Part shown: positions 45,901 through 57,710 of the stretch, one piece after another
Numbering within the stretch: the first letter of the stretch is position 1
How the letters are laid out: each line of letters starts with the position of its first letter
Source of the DNA: Evernia prunastri
Lineage: Eukaryota > Ascomycota > Lecanoromycetes > Lecanorales > Parmeliaceae
Assembly: GCA_003184365.1 (NCBI GenBank)
Contig: NKYR01000178.1
Location: 1 to 60,149 of the forward strand
Reading direction: 5' to 3'
Length of the DNA: 60,149 nucleotides
Translations under genes and position numbers: made by a program
Notes under the pieces: model-generated
Seen by the model: only the letters and a program-made list of their open reading frames with translations
The model's database searches: none
Told to the model about the DNA's origin: nothing

Positions 45901-48900
45901 TCACCCGGATAATCTTGGAGGCAAATATCAAGCCCAGAAAACCCAGTGTCTCGTAACAAAGCATCCCATTGTGATTCCGAGATTAGTGGCCCATCCCGCC
46001 GGTCTGTTTCCTGACCTGTAGCATGTTAGAAAAGCTCTTTTCGCTTGCTCCTAGTACTCACTAAGCCACCACCCTGGCAAGGTAGCGAATGGAAACCTGC
46101 GGAGCGCAGGCACGGTCTCCTCAATGAGGATCAACCTCCCACCAGGCTTGAGCAATTTGTGGACATTTCTCATTGTGGATGTGAGAAGACCTGTTGCATG
46201 CAAGACGTTGGCTGCAACAATCATATCGTATTCTTCGTGATTAAATCCTTGATCGGACGGCTCCTGTTCGATGTTGAGGATCTGGTAGCGTAAGAACGAA
46301 CTCCACGGCTCGAATTTATCTTTTGCAGCATCGAAAAAGCCGCTTGAGATGTCAGTGTAGTCATATCTTAAGAAACGCGGCTTCTTGCCATCCTGACCAC
46401 CTAGTGTTTCAAGAATTGGAATTGTCGCTCCGCCGGTACCTGCTCCAATCTCTAGAACTTTCAGTGCCGGATTTTGGTGGGCAATCAAATCAATATACTG
46501 ACACGCATGCTGGTACGACCGAGTAAGGCAGTCTTGGGAGTTGTAGTACCCCTTTAGAAGGTCATCTTTGAGCAGCAGAGAGAGGGGGTCAATTTCTCCG
46601 CGCAGGATAGCTGGTAGATTTTGACCCATCAAGCAGGTGAGCTCGCCTATAGAGCCGTACAGCCGAGAGGCTCGCTCCAGACAGTCATCATCTGTAAAGG
46701 GTGGGTAGCTTTCTTGGCTCCGAAGTAGAACCGAGCTTTCTTTTCCAAGCCCACATACAACTTCCATCCATTGGTATAGCTGTTGATGGTGGGGTTGCAT
46801 CTCTCCAATCTGCTCTCGAGATACCTGAGTTAGGGCGCTTCGAAAGTAGACCAGAGATGCCTGCTCCAGAACCAGGGGCTCATCCATTCCCTTGCTACTC
46901 GGGAGCTGAAAGTGAGAGAGATTTTGTATTTGTTTCGAGTTCATGAAATCGATCTCCGGTTTCCACTCGAGCTTGAACGCCAATTTGGAAGTTCTCTGCC
47001 ATGTGTCTTCATCCGGGATTCGTGTCAATGTAAAACCGTCTATCTCAATCGCGAATTCGTGCCCTCCTTCGTCGTACTTATCAACGTATAGTGAAGCAGC
47101 CATTCTTTTTGATGACATTGAAGTTTGTGTTTGGCGTCCCAAGACCCTGATTTTGGCTCCAGGCGGACTCTTCATCTGGCTAGAGATCGCGATACTTTTT
47201 ATCGACAGAGGGACGTACAAATCCTTGGGGTTCAGGCTGGTCCGATCCACAGTGGGCCAGATGAATTGAAAGCACAGATCTAACGTCACCGGATGGATTA
47301 CACTAGCGCTCTCGAATTGATATGGCATGACAGCGGCAGTGTCTGGAACTGTGAAGGCGCCTGTCGCGTGGTGAGGCCCGGTAGTCAAATGATCAATTCC
47401 CACAAAGAGCGGGCCATAGCTGATGCCCATCTTGCTTAGCGCTTCATAGATTTCAGAAGGCTTGACCTCCGATGTACATTCTTCAGTGATTGTGGACACA
47501 AGATCGTCCTTTTTGGGCTTGGCGCAGTTGGATTCGACCGCTACCAGCCCTCTGCAATCCTCACTCCATCCTCGGTCGGCAGTCCAAGATAGTATGCGAA
47601 ACTCGTCCCACTTGTTAGAGGAAGTTGTAGCGCTCTCGTTGTATGGCCTCAGAGTCACCATTGTCTCCACGGCTGTATCTCGTGGGACAACCAGAGGTGT
47701 GCTGCAGTAGATTTCACGCATCAGATAACGATCTACCCCGAGCCCCCTACACTCTGCACGAAACTTCATCGCTTCGACAGCCATAGTGACGAAGCCGCTC
47801 ATAGGGTACGCTATGTTCCCTTGAACCTGATGTTGTTCCAACCACGGCAGGTCCTCAGTTCGAATTACGTTTCTCCAGCGGGGCTCTAAATCATTGAAGT
47901 CTGCAGCTGGGACCCCAAGGATGTCGCTCCGCGCTCCACGTCGTAGCCGGTAACCTTGGGCAATTCGAGACTCGTACCAATGGCTCTTGGAGTGATCCCA
48001 AGCGTAAGTTGCAAGATCAGTAAGTATGGTCGGCTGACGGGGGTCTTTGGTTGGGAAGTTAATTGCAGGGAGATCTAGACAGGATCCTTTGGCGAACAGG
48101 TGCGCAGCTGTCTGTAACAAGGTCGCCACAGAGTCTTCAAATCTGACAAGAGATGGTAGATATTCGGGTTTGGCTGACAAAAAGAATCCGGCTTTCAGGG
48201 TTTCTCGGATTGGACCCTTGAGCGCACTGTGAGGTCCAATCTCGATGAGTACGTCAGGATGCTTTCCTGAGACGGAAGCCAGACTGCACATACTCTCCAG
48301 AGCTTCGGAAAATTTCACCGGAGACGTCAAATTGTTGACCCAGTATTCGGTACCAAGCAAAGAATTGTTCGCCAGCATATTCCCGAATAACGATGAATGG
48401 AAGTCTATCCCAGATTCACCTCTTGACGTTATCTTCCCAATGCAGTCGCGGTAGTGATCAGCGACAAGAAGCATGTGGCGAGAGTGGTAGGCAACATCTG
48501 TTTGAAGTTTTCTACTGAACAAACCTTCTTCTTTGGCAAACTTGTCCAATCTGTCTATCTCTGATTCATCCCCTGATAGTGTAACGCTCCCCGGACTATT
48601 GATGCACGCTTTTACGGTAGCTTGAGTTGCGTGAATCTTGAGGAAGGATTCGATGTGGACTTGCTGTCCTCCGACCGCCAGCATCGCGCCCTTGGTAGCC
48701 GGATATTCCTGGAGCAGCTCGGCTGCAGCTGTTCCTCTGGATAACAATGAGCTACTAGCAGTAGTGGGGGCTACCGACACTTACCGATCAACGACCATCC
48801 ACAGCCATACTTGGATAGAATGTCATTTGCAAGAAGTAGAGACTCTGCATAAACAGGATAGGTGTGCATCAGTTCGCGGCCCATCGCGTGCCTAAACAGA

Positions 48901-51233
48901 ATCAATACTGCCTCCTCAATGAGCGCCACAACGTGTCAGGAAGTCATACCACTGCGCTCCTTGACCTGTGAATACGAAGCCAATTCTTGGTTCACGCGTA
49001 CTCCGAAGTGGTACCACTTCATTCTCGTCCAGAGCTTCAAAAGTCCCAGCTTGAGAGGTCGCACTAATCGCAAAACGCCATTGAAGTAAAGTTCGCCGTT
49101 GCAGTGTTAGCACCAAACTGCTAAAAATGTTGCGGTAAAGAGCTTCAGGCCGGTGTTTGAGGTAATGTACAAGGCTTTTGGTAAAGGCTTTCACCGAAGC
49201 TTCGCTGCTTCCAGAGAATACCACCAGGCGCCTACATTTACCCAGATCAGCCTCAGGGATAATCATTTCAGAGATCCGCTGTTGGTATAGAGCGCGCTCA
49301 GCGACAACGGCACCGATCTGGGAAAATCTTTCCAGCTTAGGAGCTTGCTCCAAGATGAAATGAGCGTTGGAACCACCAAAACCAAAGTTATTGATAGATG
49401 CTCGACGTGTCTTACTCCGAGGCCACAATATCTGCTTCGTAGGGACCTTAACTCCAGTAAGTATGAAAACAATAAGAAATGTTCGATATGTCTGAAGTAC
49501 CTTCATATTCCATTTCTTAAGCGGGATAGCAGGGTTTGCGGCCTGAAAATCGCAATTTGGCAGTATATAGCCCCTCTCCAGCATCAGAGCCGCTTTGATA
49601 ATAGACACAACACCGCTGGCTCCCTCCAAATGACCAATGTTAGACTTTAAGGAGCCAACATATAAAGTATCATTAGTGGCGGAGCGACCGAAGACAGCGC
49701 CGATAGCAGTCGCCTCAATTGGATCTCCGACAGCCGTGCCTTGCCAAGTTACTAATGTTCTCTTTTGAACTTTGGCTTGCGTGATTGGAGCACCTACCAG
49801 TCCCATGGCATTCCACGTATCCAGTCTCCAAAGGATCAAGGTCAGCAGACTGATAGACGGCCCGAGCAAGGGCCCCCTGAGCATCGGAGCTTGGCATTGT
49901 TATCCCAACTGTCCTCCCGTCTTGGTTTATTCCGCTGTTCCTGATTATTGCACGGATCTTATCGCCGTCTCGGATGGCCTCGTCAAGAGGCTTTAGGATA
50001 ACACAACCAACGCCTTCTCCGCGACCAAAACCTCCGGTAGCTCGATGATCGAACGACATCGACTTCCCGTCATCGGAAAGCAGGCTAATTGGTCAGTCCC
50101 AATGCAAGTGTAGCAGTCATAGGAGACCACTTACTTTGACATGGAATAGGATATGAAGTCGTATGGTGTCAAGTTGATATGACACCCCCCAGCAATAGTC
50201 ATGCTTGACTCCTTAGCTCGAAGGCTCTGGCATGCTAGGTGTATTGCTGTTAGACTAGAAGAGCATGCAGTATCAACTGTCAAACTGGGCCCTCGCAAGT
50301 CGAAAGCATACGATATGCGGTTAGATAGCAGAGAATCAGCACATCCCTACGCACATTTCGGAGTCAGTGCTGCTCCTTTGAGGCAACAAGAGGAGGTATA
50401 GTATAGGTTCTAGGAGTAGATCGAGGCTTTTGCTCCTCCATAATGTCTTGCGACTCAGATTCTGGTGCTAAAACGATGACGACGTCTCCGGAATGTACGT
50501 ACTGTCGCTTTAAACATTGGCAGAGTTTCAGGGTCCCGAAAGTGCTGTACTGCATATTCAGAGAAAGCCTGTCCGGCAAACACTCCGACGTCTTTTCCAG
50601 CTAATGCTTGTAGTGCAAGACTCGCTGCAGGGCATTAAGTATAACTTTCAAAGATCTAGGTAGCTCTTCGGACATACCATTCTCGATGGCCTCATAGGCA
50701 CATTCAAGCATGATTCGCTGCTGCGGATCGATTGCCTGCCCCATTGAGTAAGTCACCGACTCAAACGCCAACTTTTAATTTCAAGCTAAGGTAAGAAGAA
50801 TTGGATTCTGATAAGGAACCAAGGAATCGATTACTTACTTTCGCTTCTGTCTCAGAAATTCGGAAAAAGGAATTGTCAAAGCGAGCAATATCGTCTTGCA
50901 AGAAGTGTCCACCTTTCGGGTTGAACTGCGTATCGTCAGCTGGGCATTATGAATCGACATCCGAGCTCATACGCATCCAGCTTTCCCGGGGTTTGGATGG
51001 TAGAAAGCTTCATGATTGAATCGACTCCGTGGAAACTCCGACCATCCACTCCGACCCTGGGAACACATCTGCCAGAGGTCCTCTGGACTCGAGACTTCCC
51101 CTGGAGTTCGGCATGCCATCCCAATAATGGCGATGGGGATCGGTTCTATGCGTGGCTTAGAACATCCATCAACCACTGGTGAGCCCTTGTGCGAAGGGCC
51201 ATCGCCATTGACTAGGTCAGAACTTGGAGCCAT
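42953..51233 (-). CDS. Highly reducing polyketide synthase with a defective AT domain
   Basis: Fourteen exons: 50973-51233, 50839-50925, 50678-50735, 50503-50624, 50135-50346, 49798-50084, 49501-49739, 48950-49446, 48785-48891, 46062-48728, 45887-46015, 44212-45830, 43838-44158, 42953-43783 (7,437 nt, 2,478 aa, frame kept). Domains: KS (VDTACSSS Cys near 202, HGTGT, SNIGHLEG), AT (from GQGAQW near 587), DH (HQVQGNIAYP near 920; VTLDLCFQ), C-methyltransferase (EIGAGTGG near 1383), ER (HAGAGGVGQ near 1902), KR (TGGAGGLG near 2113; SVYAGTS with Ser for the usual Asn), ACP (GLDSL, Ser near 2425). No thioesterase. Between exons 9 and 10 the AT jumps from GWSLI to AAAELL, losing the GHSxG nucleophile segment. 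Without it, malonyl loading in cis should fail. Confidence 0.88.
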
Positions 51234-51553
51234 GTGCCTAATACTTGACAATGGGCCTGAGTATTGTCCTTTTGGGGGGGGTATCTATCCCAGATCTGGA
51301 ACAGAGCAGGAACGGTAGGGGGAAAACAATTTCAGGTTGTGACAGGTCTTCTTGAAGGATTCAGATCTTAACCATGACAAGATCCTCAGAAACGCAATCT
51401 TTTTCAGGATTTAACGTTCTGGAAAGTGGCTTTAGACCGGATATCTTGAGGCTTAACAATGTTCTCCAGCAGGTTTTTGAAAGTGGACAAGGGGTTGACT
51501 TGCCAAGCTATCTGTTGCCAAGAGCCAATTCAGCATTTTACCGCCACGGTGGG

Positions 51554-52040
51554 ACTGTGGGTCAGTAGGTCGAATAAGAGGTGCTTCCGCTGGATCCCGG
51601 GCAGATATGTGGGTTAGTAGGTCGCATAGGAGGTGTTTTCGCTAGACTCGCAGCAGATACGTGAGTTAATGGATCGAATAGGTCGAAGAGGAGATGCTTC
51701 CGCTGGATCCCGGACAGATATATGGGTTAGTAGGTCGCACAGGAGGTGTTTCCCTTAGACTCGCAGCAGATACGTGGGTTGGTAGGTCGCGGTGCTTCCA
51801 CTAGATCCGCAGCAGATGTCGAATAGGAGATGCTTCCACTGGATCCCCGGCAGATATGTGGGTTAGTAGGTCGCATAGAAGATGCTTTCGTTGGATCCGC
51901 AGTAGATACGTGGATTAGTGAATCGAATAGGTCGAATAGGAGATGCTTCCGCTGGATTCTCGATAGATATGTGGGTTAGTAGGTCGCACAGGAGATGCTT
52001 CCGCTAGATCCACAGCAGATATTTGAGTTAGTAGATCACC
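51554..52040. repeat. Minisatellite with 52-61 bp units
   Basis: About nine units starting GTGGGTTAGTAGGTCG and carrying GGAGATGCTTCCGCTGGATC with variants. Short and long units partly alternate, giving a higher-order period near 113 bp. Non-coding, in the upstream region shared by the PKS and the FSH hydrolase. Units are adjacent without unique spacers, so this is not a CRISPR array. Confidence 0.85.
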
Positions 52041-52409
52041 ATATAACACGACGTGATGCATAAAGCGTAAACAGTATACTTGTAACAAAGTCACGTAAAG
52101 GTGTATATTTTCGACAACTCCATCTTTTTACTTCACAAAGGTGCATGATGCGGCACTTTATGTAGGCGCATGATGACGGATTGGGGGCGCTATTATCTTC
52201 ATTCCGTCATATTGAAGAGCCGATCGCCCATAGGGTACCAATTGCAAATGGAGGACCTCTTTGCTGGTGTTCTGCATAGACATTGTTGCTTTTTCAGGTG
52301 GTGTGGCGGGGAATTAGACACGTCGCCACTCCCTGGCTCCGTGAAGATCTGCACACTGAAGGATACTCGGGCCGGTTTGAATACTGGGCCACCAAGTAGA
52401 CCATGAAAA

Positions 52410-53340
52410 GCGTTAACTCAAGATACGACACAAGTCACAAAAATTTCTGGTATGACACAGATGTAGCTATTTTGAAGCGTCACAAGTCGAGCTAAGATTA
52501 TTCTCGTCAGAGTGCCGGCTGACATAATAGAAAAGGAAAAAGTTGCCAACTCGGGTGATACTAAGGAGGTTTCAAAGGGAACTAAAATGTGTATATCCAA
52601 GTTAAACACATTAACACTCAATTTAATTCCGACTAGATTCATTATAGACGTTATTTCGAATAGGCTTAAAATCTCGTACACTAGAGGTGAAGTCTCAAAG
52701 CTCTATCTGTCTATCTGTTTATATATTTTCTTCTTATTTAATAAAGTAGCTATAGTCTATTCTTCTAATATCATCGTTAAAACATAATTTAGATACTAGA
52801 GTTAATAATCTTATAATTTAAGTAATTATAGTATCATTTTTAGAAAACTATATTATCGCTAAACCTCGCTTTCAAAATAATCTCAAAATCGATCTTCTAT
52901 ATAAAATTTCTTAATAGAGAAGATAGAAATACGAATTATTATATACGAGAAAAGAGTTTATAACATTTCTATATAACGGATATTTATTTTAGATAATATA
53001 TTTACGAAGTTAAGTATTTACAATAGTAGCTAAAGACGAAGAAGATTTTAGAATGTAAGTAAAAAGAGATTTAAGAATAATAAGAGAAACGAAGTTATTA
53101 GCTAGAGAAGATCGTAATAAAAATATTCGAATAATCTATTATTTAACGATTGTGATCGTTTAATGTTATAATATTACTAAAGAAGAGATCTAGAAAGTCT
53201 ATATTACTATTGTTGAAGATCTCTGCGATTATTTCCTAACGAGTTTACACGAAGGTCATATCTGTTCGGACCTCTAGCGTCTTAATACACGCTATCTCAA
53301 TTCGGAGAGACGTTAATAGACAAAAAAGCGGGGTGTCAAT
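52410..53340. repeat. AT-rich RIP-mutated tract
   Basis: Very AT- and TA-rich, with stops in all long frames. No transposon domain could be recognised. It lies between the minisatellite and the FSH gene. Confidence 0.6.
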
Positions 53341-53549
53341 ATATCAAAAAGTATCGTACGTGTATCACTTTCCTTTTGGAGAGTTGCAAACTTTCTCTAC
53401 TCCACTGTCCCGACATTAAAACCCGGCCCGAGTAGCTTCTCTCGAATGCCTTCATATTGCCTCAATTTCTCTTCCTACTTTCCCAGGCTTTGCCCTCAGT
53501 GACGAGCCACTTTTTGCATCCCATTCCACAGAAACTTCAAATTGTCATC

Positions 53550-54515
53550 ATGAAGATCCTGGCTTTTTGTGGCGGTGCTTCGAACAGTGATGTATGAAAC
53601 TTCCTTGACACTCAGTATAGGAGAGCAGTACTGACTGGTTGAAGAACTTTCGAATGCAGATCTGTGGGTTGCAATGCTAGCCAGCGCCAGAAAACACGAT
53701 CTGATTTGATACCTGCAGTACCCATTGTCCATGATTTGGAACAGGATGGCACCGCAAAATTTCGCTTCGTACATGGGGCCTACGAAGTACCGCCCCCTCG
53801 AAGCTACTCGGAGTTTTTCGGGCCTCCACCACACTACTCCTTCTACCCCGAAGTCCCAGTCGAAATATTTGAGCGAACAGGCATCAACCAGGACTCGAAA
53901 CAAATCGGTGATACTCCCGAAGAGACGATGCGGAATCTCTTCCCCCTCGCCAAGTTCAGGATCGGGGAAGATTTCCAGCAAGATTTGGATCGGCTCACTG
54001 CGATCGTGGACTCTGAAGGTCCTTTTGAGGCAATCCTAGGATTTTCCCATGGCGCTTGTATTGCAGCCACCGTACTGGAAGATAACATCAGAAAAAGCAG
54101 AGCCAATGGAGTGCCAAGCATGTTCAAGATGGGCATTTTCCTTTGTGGGGTGCCCCCTTACAACATGAGAACGGGAGGGCTGCTACTGGCAGACACTGAT
54201 GGCATAGTCTTTCAGCTCCCGACATTACACGTCATTGGGTCCAATGACCCGTTGGTTGACTGTGCACTAGCTCTGTACAATGTGTGCGATCCAGATACTG
54301 CAAATATTTTTGACCATGGGCGTGGACATCAATTGGTATGGTAAGTACTGCAACTCTGCAAATCTTGTCAAAATCCAGCGTTTGATCTCCCTATTCAAAT
54401 CAAAGTCACTCGTCTCTAATGGAGACTAACTTATGTCCGAATCTTTGACAGGGAGACGAGGATGGTGCGAGATCTTTGCAATGTGCTGCGGAAAATGATT
54501 CACAACGTTTCGTAG
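53550..54515 (+). CDS. FSH1-family serine hydrolase
   Basis: Four exons, 53550-53591, 53645-53663, 53719-54340 and 54452-54515, sum to 747 nt (248 aa). The tiny second exon keeps frame. An alpha/beta hydrolase of the FSH (DUF341) family: MKILAFCGGASNSD N-terminus, nucleophile elbow GFSHGA (Ser near 129), acid GSNDPLV and catalytic His in GRGHQL. No signal peptide, so cytosolic. FSH enzymes such as LovG release products from highly reducing PKSs that lack a thioesterase. The adjacent PKS lacks one, so product release in trans is the natural inference. It is divergent from the PKS, with the minisatellite and an AT-rich tract between. Confidence 0.83.
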
Positions 54516-56326
54516 ATAGCCCATGCAGGCCTCTTCGTTGGGGAATCAGCAGGGGTTTCGGAGACTTCGCGCGCAGTCATAATCGTCTATGATCGTCATG
54601 CTTTGATTGCCCTCGGTTCTGATGGAGAGGGTCGAGCGCGTCAGGATCAGCTGTGTCTTACATCATTACTTTATATGTCTCTTATCAGCAAACAGTCAAT
54701 TTGGTACTAATCGTGGGATTTCTTCTCACCCCCAACAGATTCTTCACATGAAAGCTATTGGGAAATGTCGATTTTGTCTATTCTTTCGTTCGAGATAACT
54801 TGACGCGAATGTAACAAGCGAAATTCCAGCTCCCCTCGGATAGGATGAAACTTAACAAGCCTTAGCTGATTCTGCGAGAGTTCCAACTTAAGCCGGGACA
54901 GTCCCACTCCATAGTTCCCCTACACGGCAGGAAATCGTTCCGACGCACGCTTTACACCCTAGGCTTTATTCTGCATGTGAATGGACTCTGCATCATAATA
55001 TCAATTCATTTAAATCGAGTATAGACTGAAGCCGTGTGATTGTGGGAGGGGGACTGTCCCGAGTCATGTTGAGCTAGTGGTGATACAGGACTAGGCAACG
55101 ATATGCATAGACACGTTCAACCAGAAGTTCTTCAACGAAGATACCGACCTGGGATGTGACGCTGTAAAGAATTCTCGACTGGTCGTTAATACGTATCCGC
55201 TAGGTTGGGATCGCTAAAAATGATAAGTAGATTCTCATCACTGAATGGCGGGCGTTCACTAGCGCGGCAAGGAGCATCATCGGCTTTTGGGATTGACCTC
55301 AAGTGTTGTCGTCTTTATATCGAAGGTCCGAGTATACTTGCAGCCACAAAATGGGTTTGGCGAAGTCATTATCGTGCGGCAGTCATGTCCGCGCCGAAAA
55401 TCTAAGTAGCTCTGTGCTCCGTCATTATCACATTGCTAATGCGGGCAAAAAGGGAAAAACATCCCCATCCGTCCGAGCTTTCCCCGGTTGGTTGAGCGGG
55501 TCCAGTGGAAACAACGAGATGTGGTGCGTCATTGCGCATGCGCTACAGACAGCCCTCAAGGTTGGGAGTCCAACCGTTCCGAGTGCAGGAATTCGGATCT
55601 TTGTCCGGTCCAATGGTTTTGAAGCAGACAGTCAGACCCGTGGTAGTCTGAGGTCATGAAAGTCGAGGGCAAATGGCTTATCCATACTGTAAAAAGCTGA
55701 GCTCTAATTCCTACCTCTCTCGCAGAGTCATACAGCAAATGGGTATGATGAAGCCACCCGTGACGCAGCATATGAGCTTTTATGCGAGTCACTAACATAC
55801 AGTCCCAATGTAAACGAGATATCAAGCAACATTGACGTAACTGCCTGGGCCGAGCTTCTGCACTGATATTTCCATATCTAAGTAACCTCTCTGTTGAGGA
55901 TAGTGGCAATGAGCCCTTTATTACTAGCGGCTTGGCAAGTAGTACCCGTTGTCGACTGTGGGCATTGAGAATGCTCCTACTCGTTGATATGCGTGCAAGG
56001 TATTAAATTCTATGCACGCCTAAACACAACCGGAGTGACCTGACTTCTTTCGCTAAATAATCGCGGAAATTCACTCGGAACTCTTGTCGTTGACTTTACC
56101 CTGTACGCATGGCTCCCGTTCGAACAAGTTGTAAATATACAATATGAAATTCAAAGTCTCAGAGCTCATCTGACCAGACTCGATGCAGATTTCATGCTAT
56201 ATCTCGAAGAATCTTTAGGTGAACAACTCGTCAACTATCAAGTCTCGTGATAACTCTGCAAGCATTCCCTCCGAATGACCACCTTTGGTTAAACACTTTC
56301 TTTAAAGACCAAACTTCTTTCCCGCC
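54516..56326. other. Intergenic with a MITE-like inverted repeat
   Basis: No gene I can support. The minus-strand frame at 55556-55909 and plus-strand frames near 55200-55660 have no recognisable domain. A 166-bp unit with inverted ends (54895-55060) is listed separately. Confidence 0.5.
54895..55060. repeat. MITE-like unit with 16-bp inverted ends
   Basis: GGGACAGTCCCACTCC at 54895-54910 and, inverted, GGAGGGGGACTGTCCC at 55045-55060 match at 15 of 16 positions. The outer 11 bases are themselves nearly palindromic. The interior is non-coding. No clear target duplication was seen. Confidence 0.45.
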
Positions 56327-57710
56327 TCAAGTCGCAAACATCTGGACAACCATCTTCGCAACATTCGGGCTTTTGTTATCCCAGCTCGCCGCGACAGCTG
56401 GTTCTATCGAATCGAACCAACGCCACCCGGACCAAACGAGCCAGCTCGACGTCCACAAATACCCCATCAGCCTCCATCCCCATCCCCCCTTGAACCCCAA
56501 CCTATTCCCCACGACCAGAACCCCATCCTCCACTGCAATCGCCACCGGCTGTAACATAAAAAACCCAGCTTCCTCTCCGAGCCTCCCATTCATCATCAAC
56601 GCACCCACCCAATGACTCACCGTTGTCATCCCAAACGCCACAACCAACTGCAAATACCGCGACCATAAAGTTCCCCTTCGGATCCCTAACGCATCGCAAA
56701 GCGCACGCCCGTGCATCACATTAAAACTCCGACACAGCTGATGCCACGTGCAGCTCCACAAGTTTCTTACCGTGTAGGCTGTAGTCCAGGATTCAGAGAC
56801 TGATGGAAAGTCGGACGGGATACAGAGGCGAGTTGGTACCGTGATAACAGCTGTGACGGCGATATAAATTTCGAAACCGGCGCGAGATATGAACCAGCTG
56901 AGGAGGGTGCCGAGGTAGACGCGGATCCAGAATGGGTAGGAGGAAGAAGAAGGCGGAGAGGAGGAGAGGGGCCGGAGGGTGCCGATGATGTCCTTGCGGA
57001 GGTAGAGTAAGAGGTCTGTCCAGAGAATATAGACGACGCCACGGGCGAGATAATACAACATGACGGGCCTATGTCCTCTCTAATGTTAGACTTGCGTCGT
57101 CGAAACAAGAAAGACGAAGGAAACGAAGATCACAACTTCATCCACCGCCTATAACCTTCCGAACCAAGGGGGGAGGGGAAACAAGAAAAAAGACATCCAA
57201 ATCTCAAACTCACCACCTGCCCTCTTTTTTTCCTTTTTCCCCCTTTCCCTTCCCCCTCACCCCCTCCATCTCACAGCTCCACCCCAGCCTCCTCATATTC
57301 CCCCACAACCCTAGACTCAACCTCAGTCTTCCCCACCATCCCACATCCCCATCTCCGAACTTTCTCCCCACACCTAACGGACACGTCCACGCTCCCCCTT
57401 CCTCCGTCCTATTAATATTGTTCAAATCCTGCAAGAGCGCAAGCTCGGAATAGGTATAGAAGCAATTGACGAGGTTGGTGCCAAGGCCGTAGTCTTCAGC
57501 ACCTTGGGTGGTGGTGTGTGTGAAGAAGATGGGGATAGAGAGGAGGAGGAGGAAAGCAGGGAGGAGGCGGGTGAGATGGGCCATAGGGAGGGTGTTGGGG
57601 GTGTGGATGGTTGTGCTGAGGAGGCAGAGGAGGATGTGGAGGGGGATGTGGAGGGGGGAAAGTGGAGTACGGTTGGAAGGGGGGGGAATGGCGAATGTGG
57701 GGAGGGGCAT
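56327..57710 (-). CDS. Wax-synthase-type membrane O-acyltransferase
   Basis: Two exons, 57214-57710 and 56327-57068, sum to 1,239 nt (412 aa). Several hydrophobic segments (LHILLCLLSTTIH, FLLLLSIPIFF, YLARGVVYILWTDLLLYL, VVAFGMTTVSHWVGALM) indicate a multi-span membrane protein. The NLWSCTWHQLCRSF motif and the later SHW histidine fit the MBOAT_2/wax-synthase family, which includes fungal secondary-metabolite O-acetyltransferases. The GLGTNLVNCFYTYSELALL and LRLSLGLWGNMRRLGW blocks are also typical of this fungal group. Near a PKS and an FSH hydrolase it plausibly acylates a hydroxyl of the product. The substrate cannot be read from sequence. Confidence 0.78.

Noticed and set aside
42953..51233. 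Apparent frameshifts breaking the PKS into many open frames
   Set aside because: All breaks except the AT gap resolve as GT-AG introns of 46-156 bp with phase kept, so the gene is split by introns and not a frameshifted pseudogene.
51554..52040. Repeat array resembling a CRISPR
   Set aside because: Units of 52-61 bp are contiguous with no unique spacers and the genome is fungal; it is a minisatellite.
53584..53730. Frame break near the start of the FSH hydrolase
   Set aside because: A 19-nt exon at 53645-53663 between two introns restores the family N-terminus, so no frameshift is needed.
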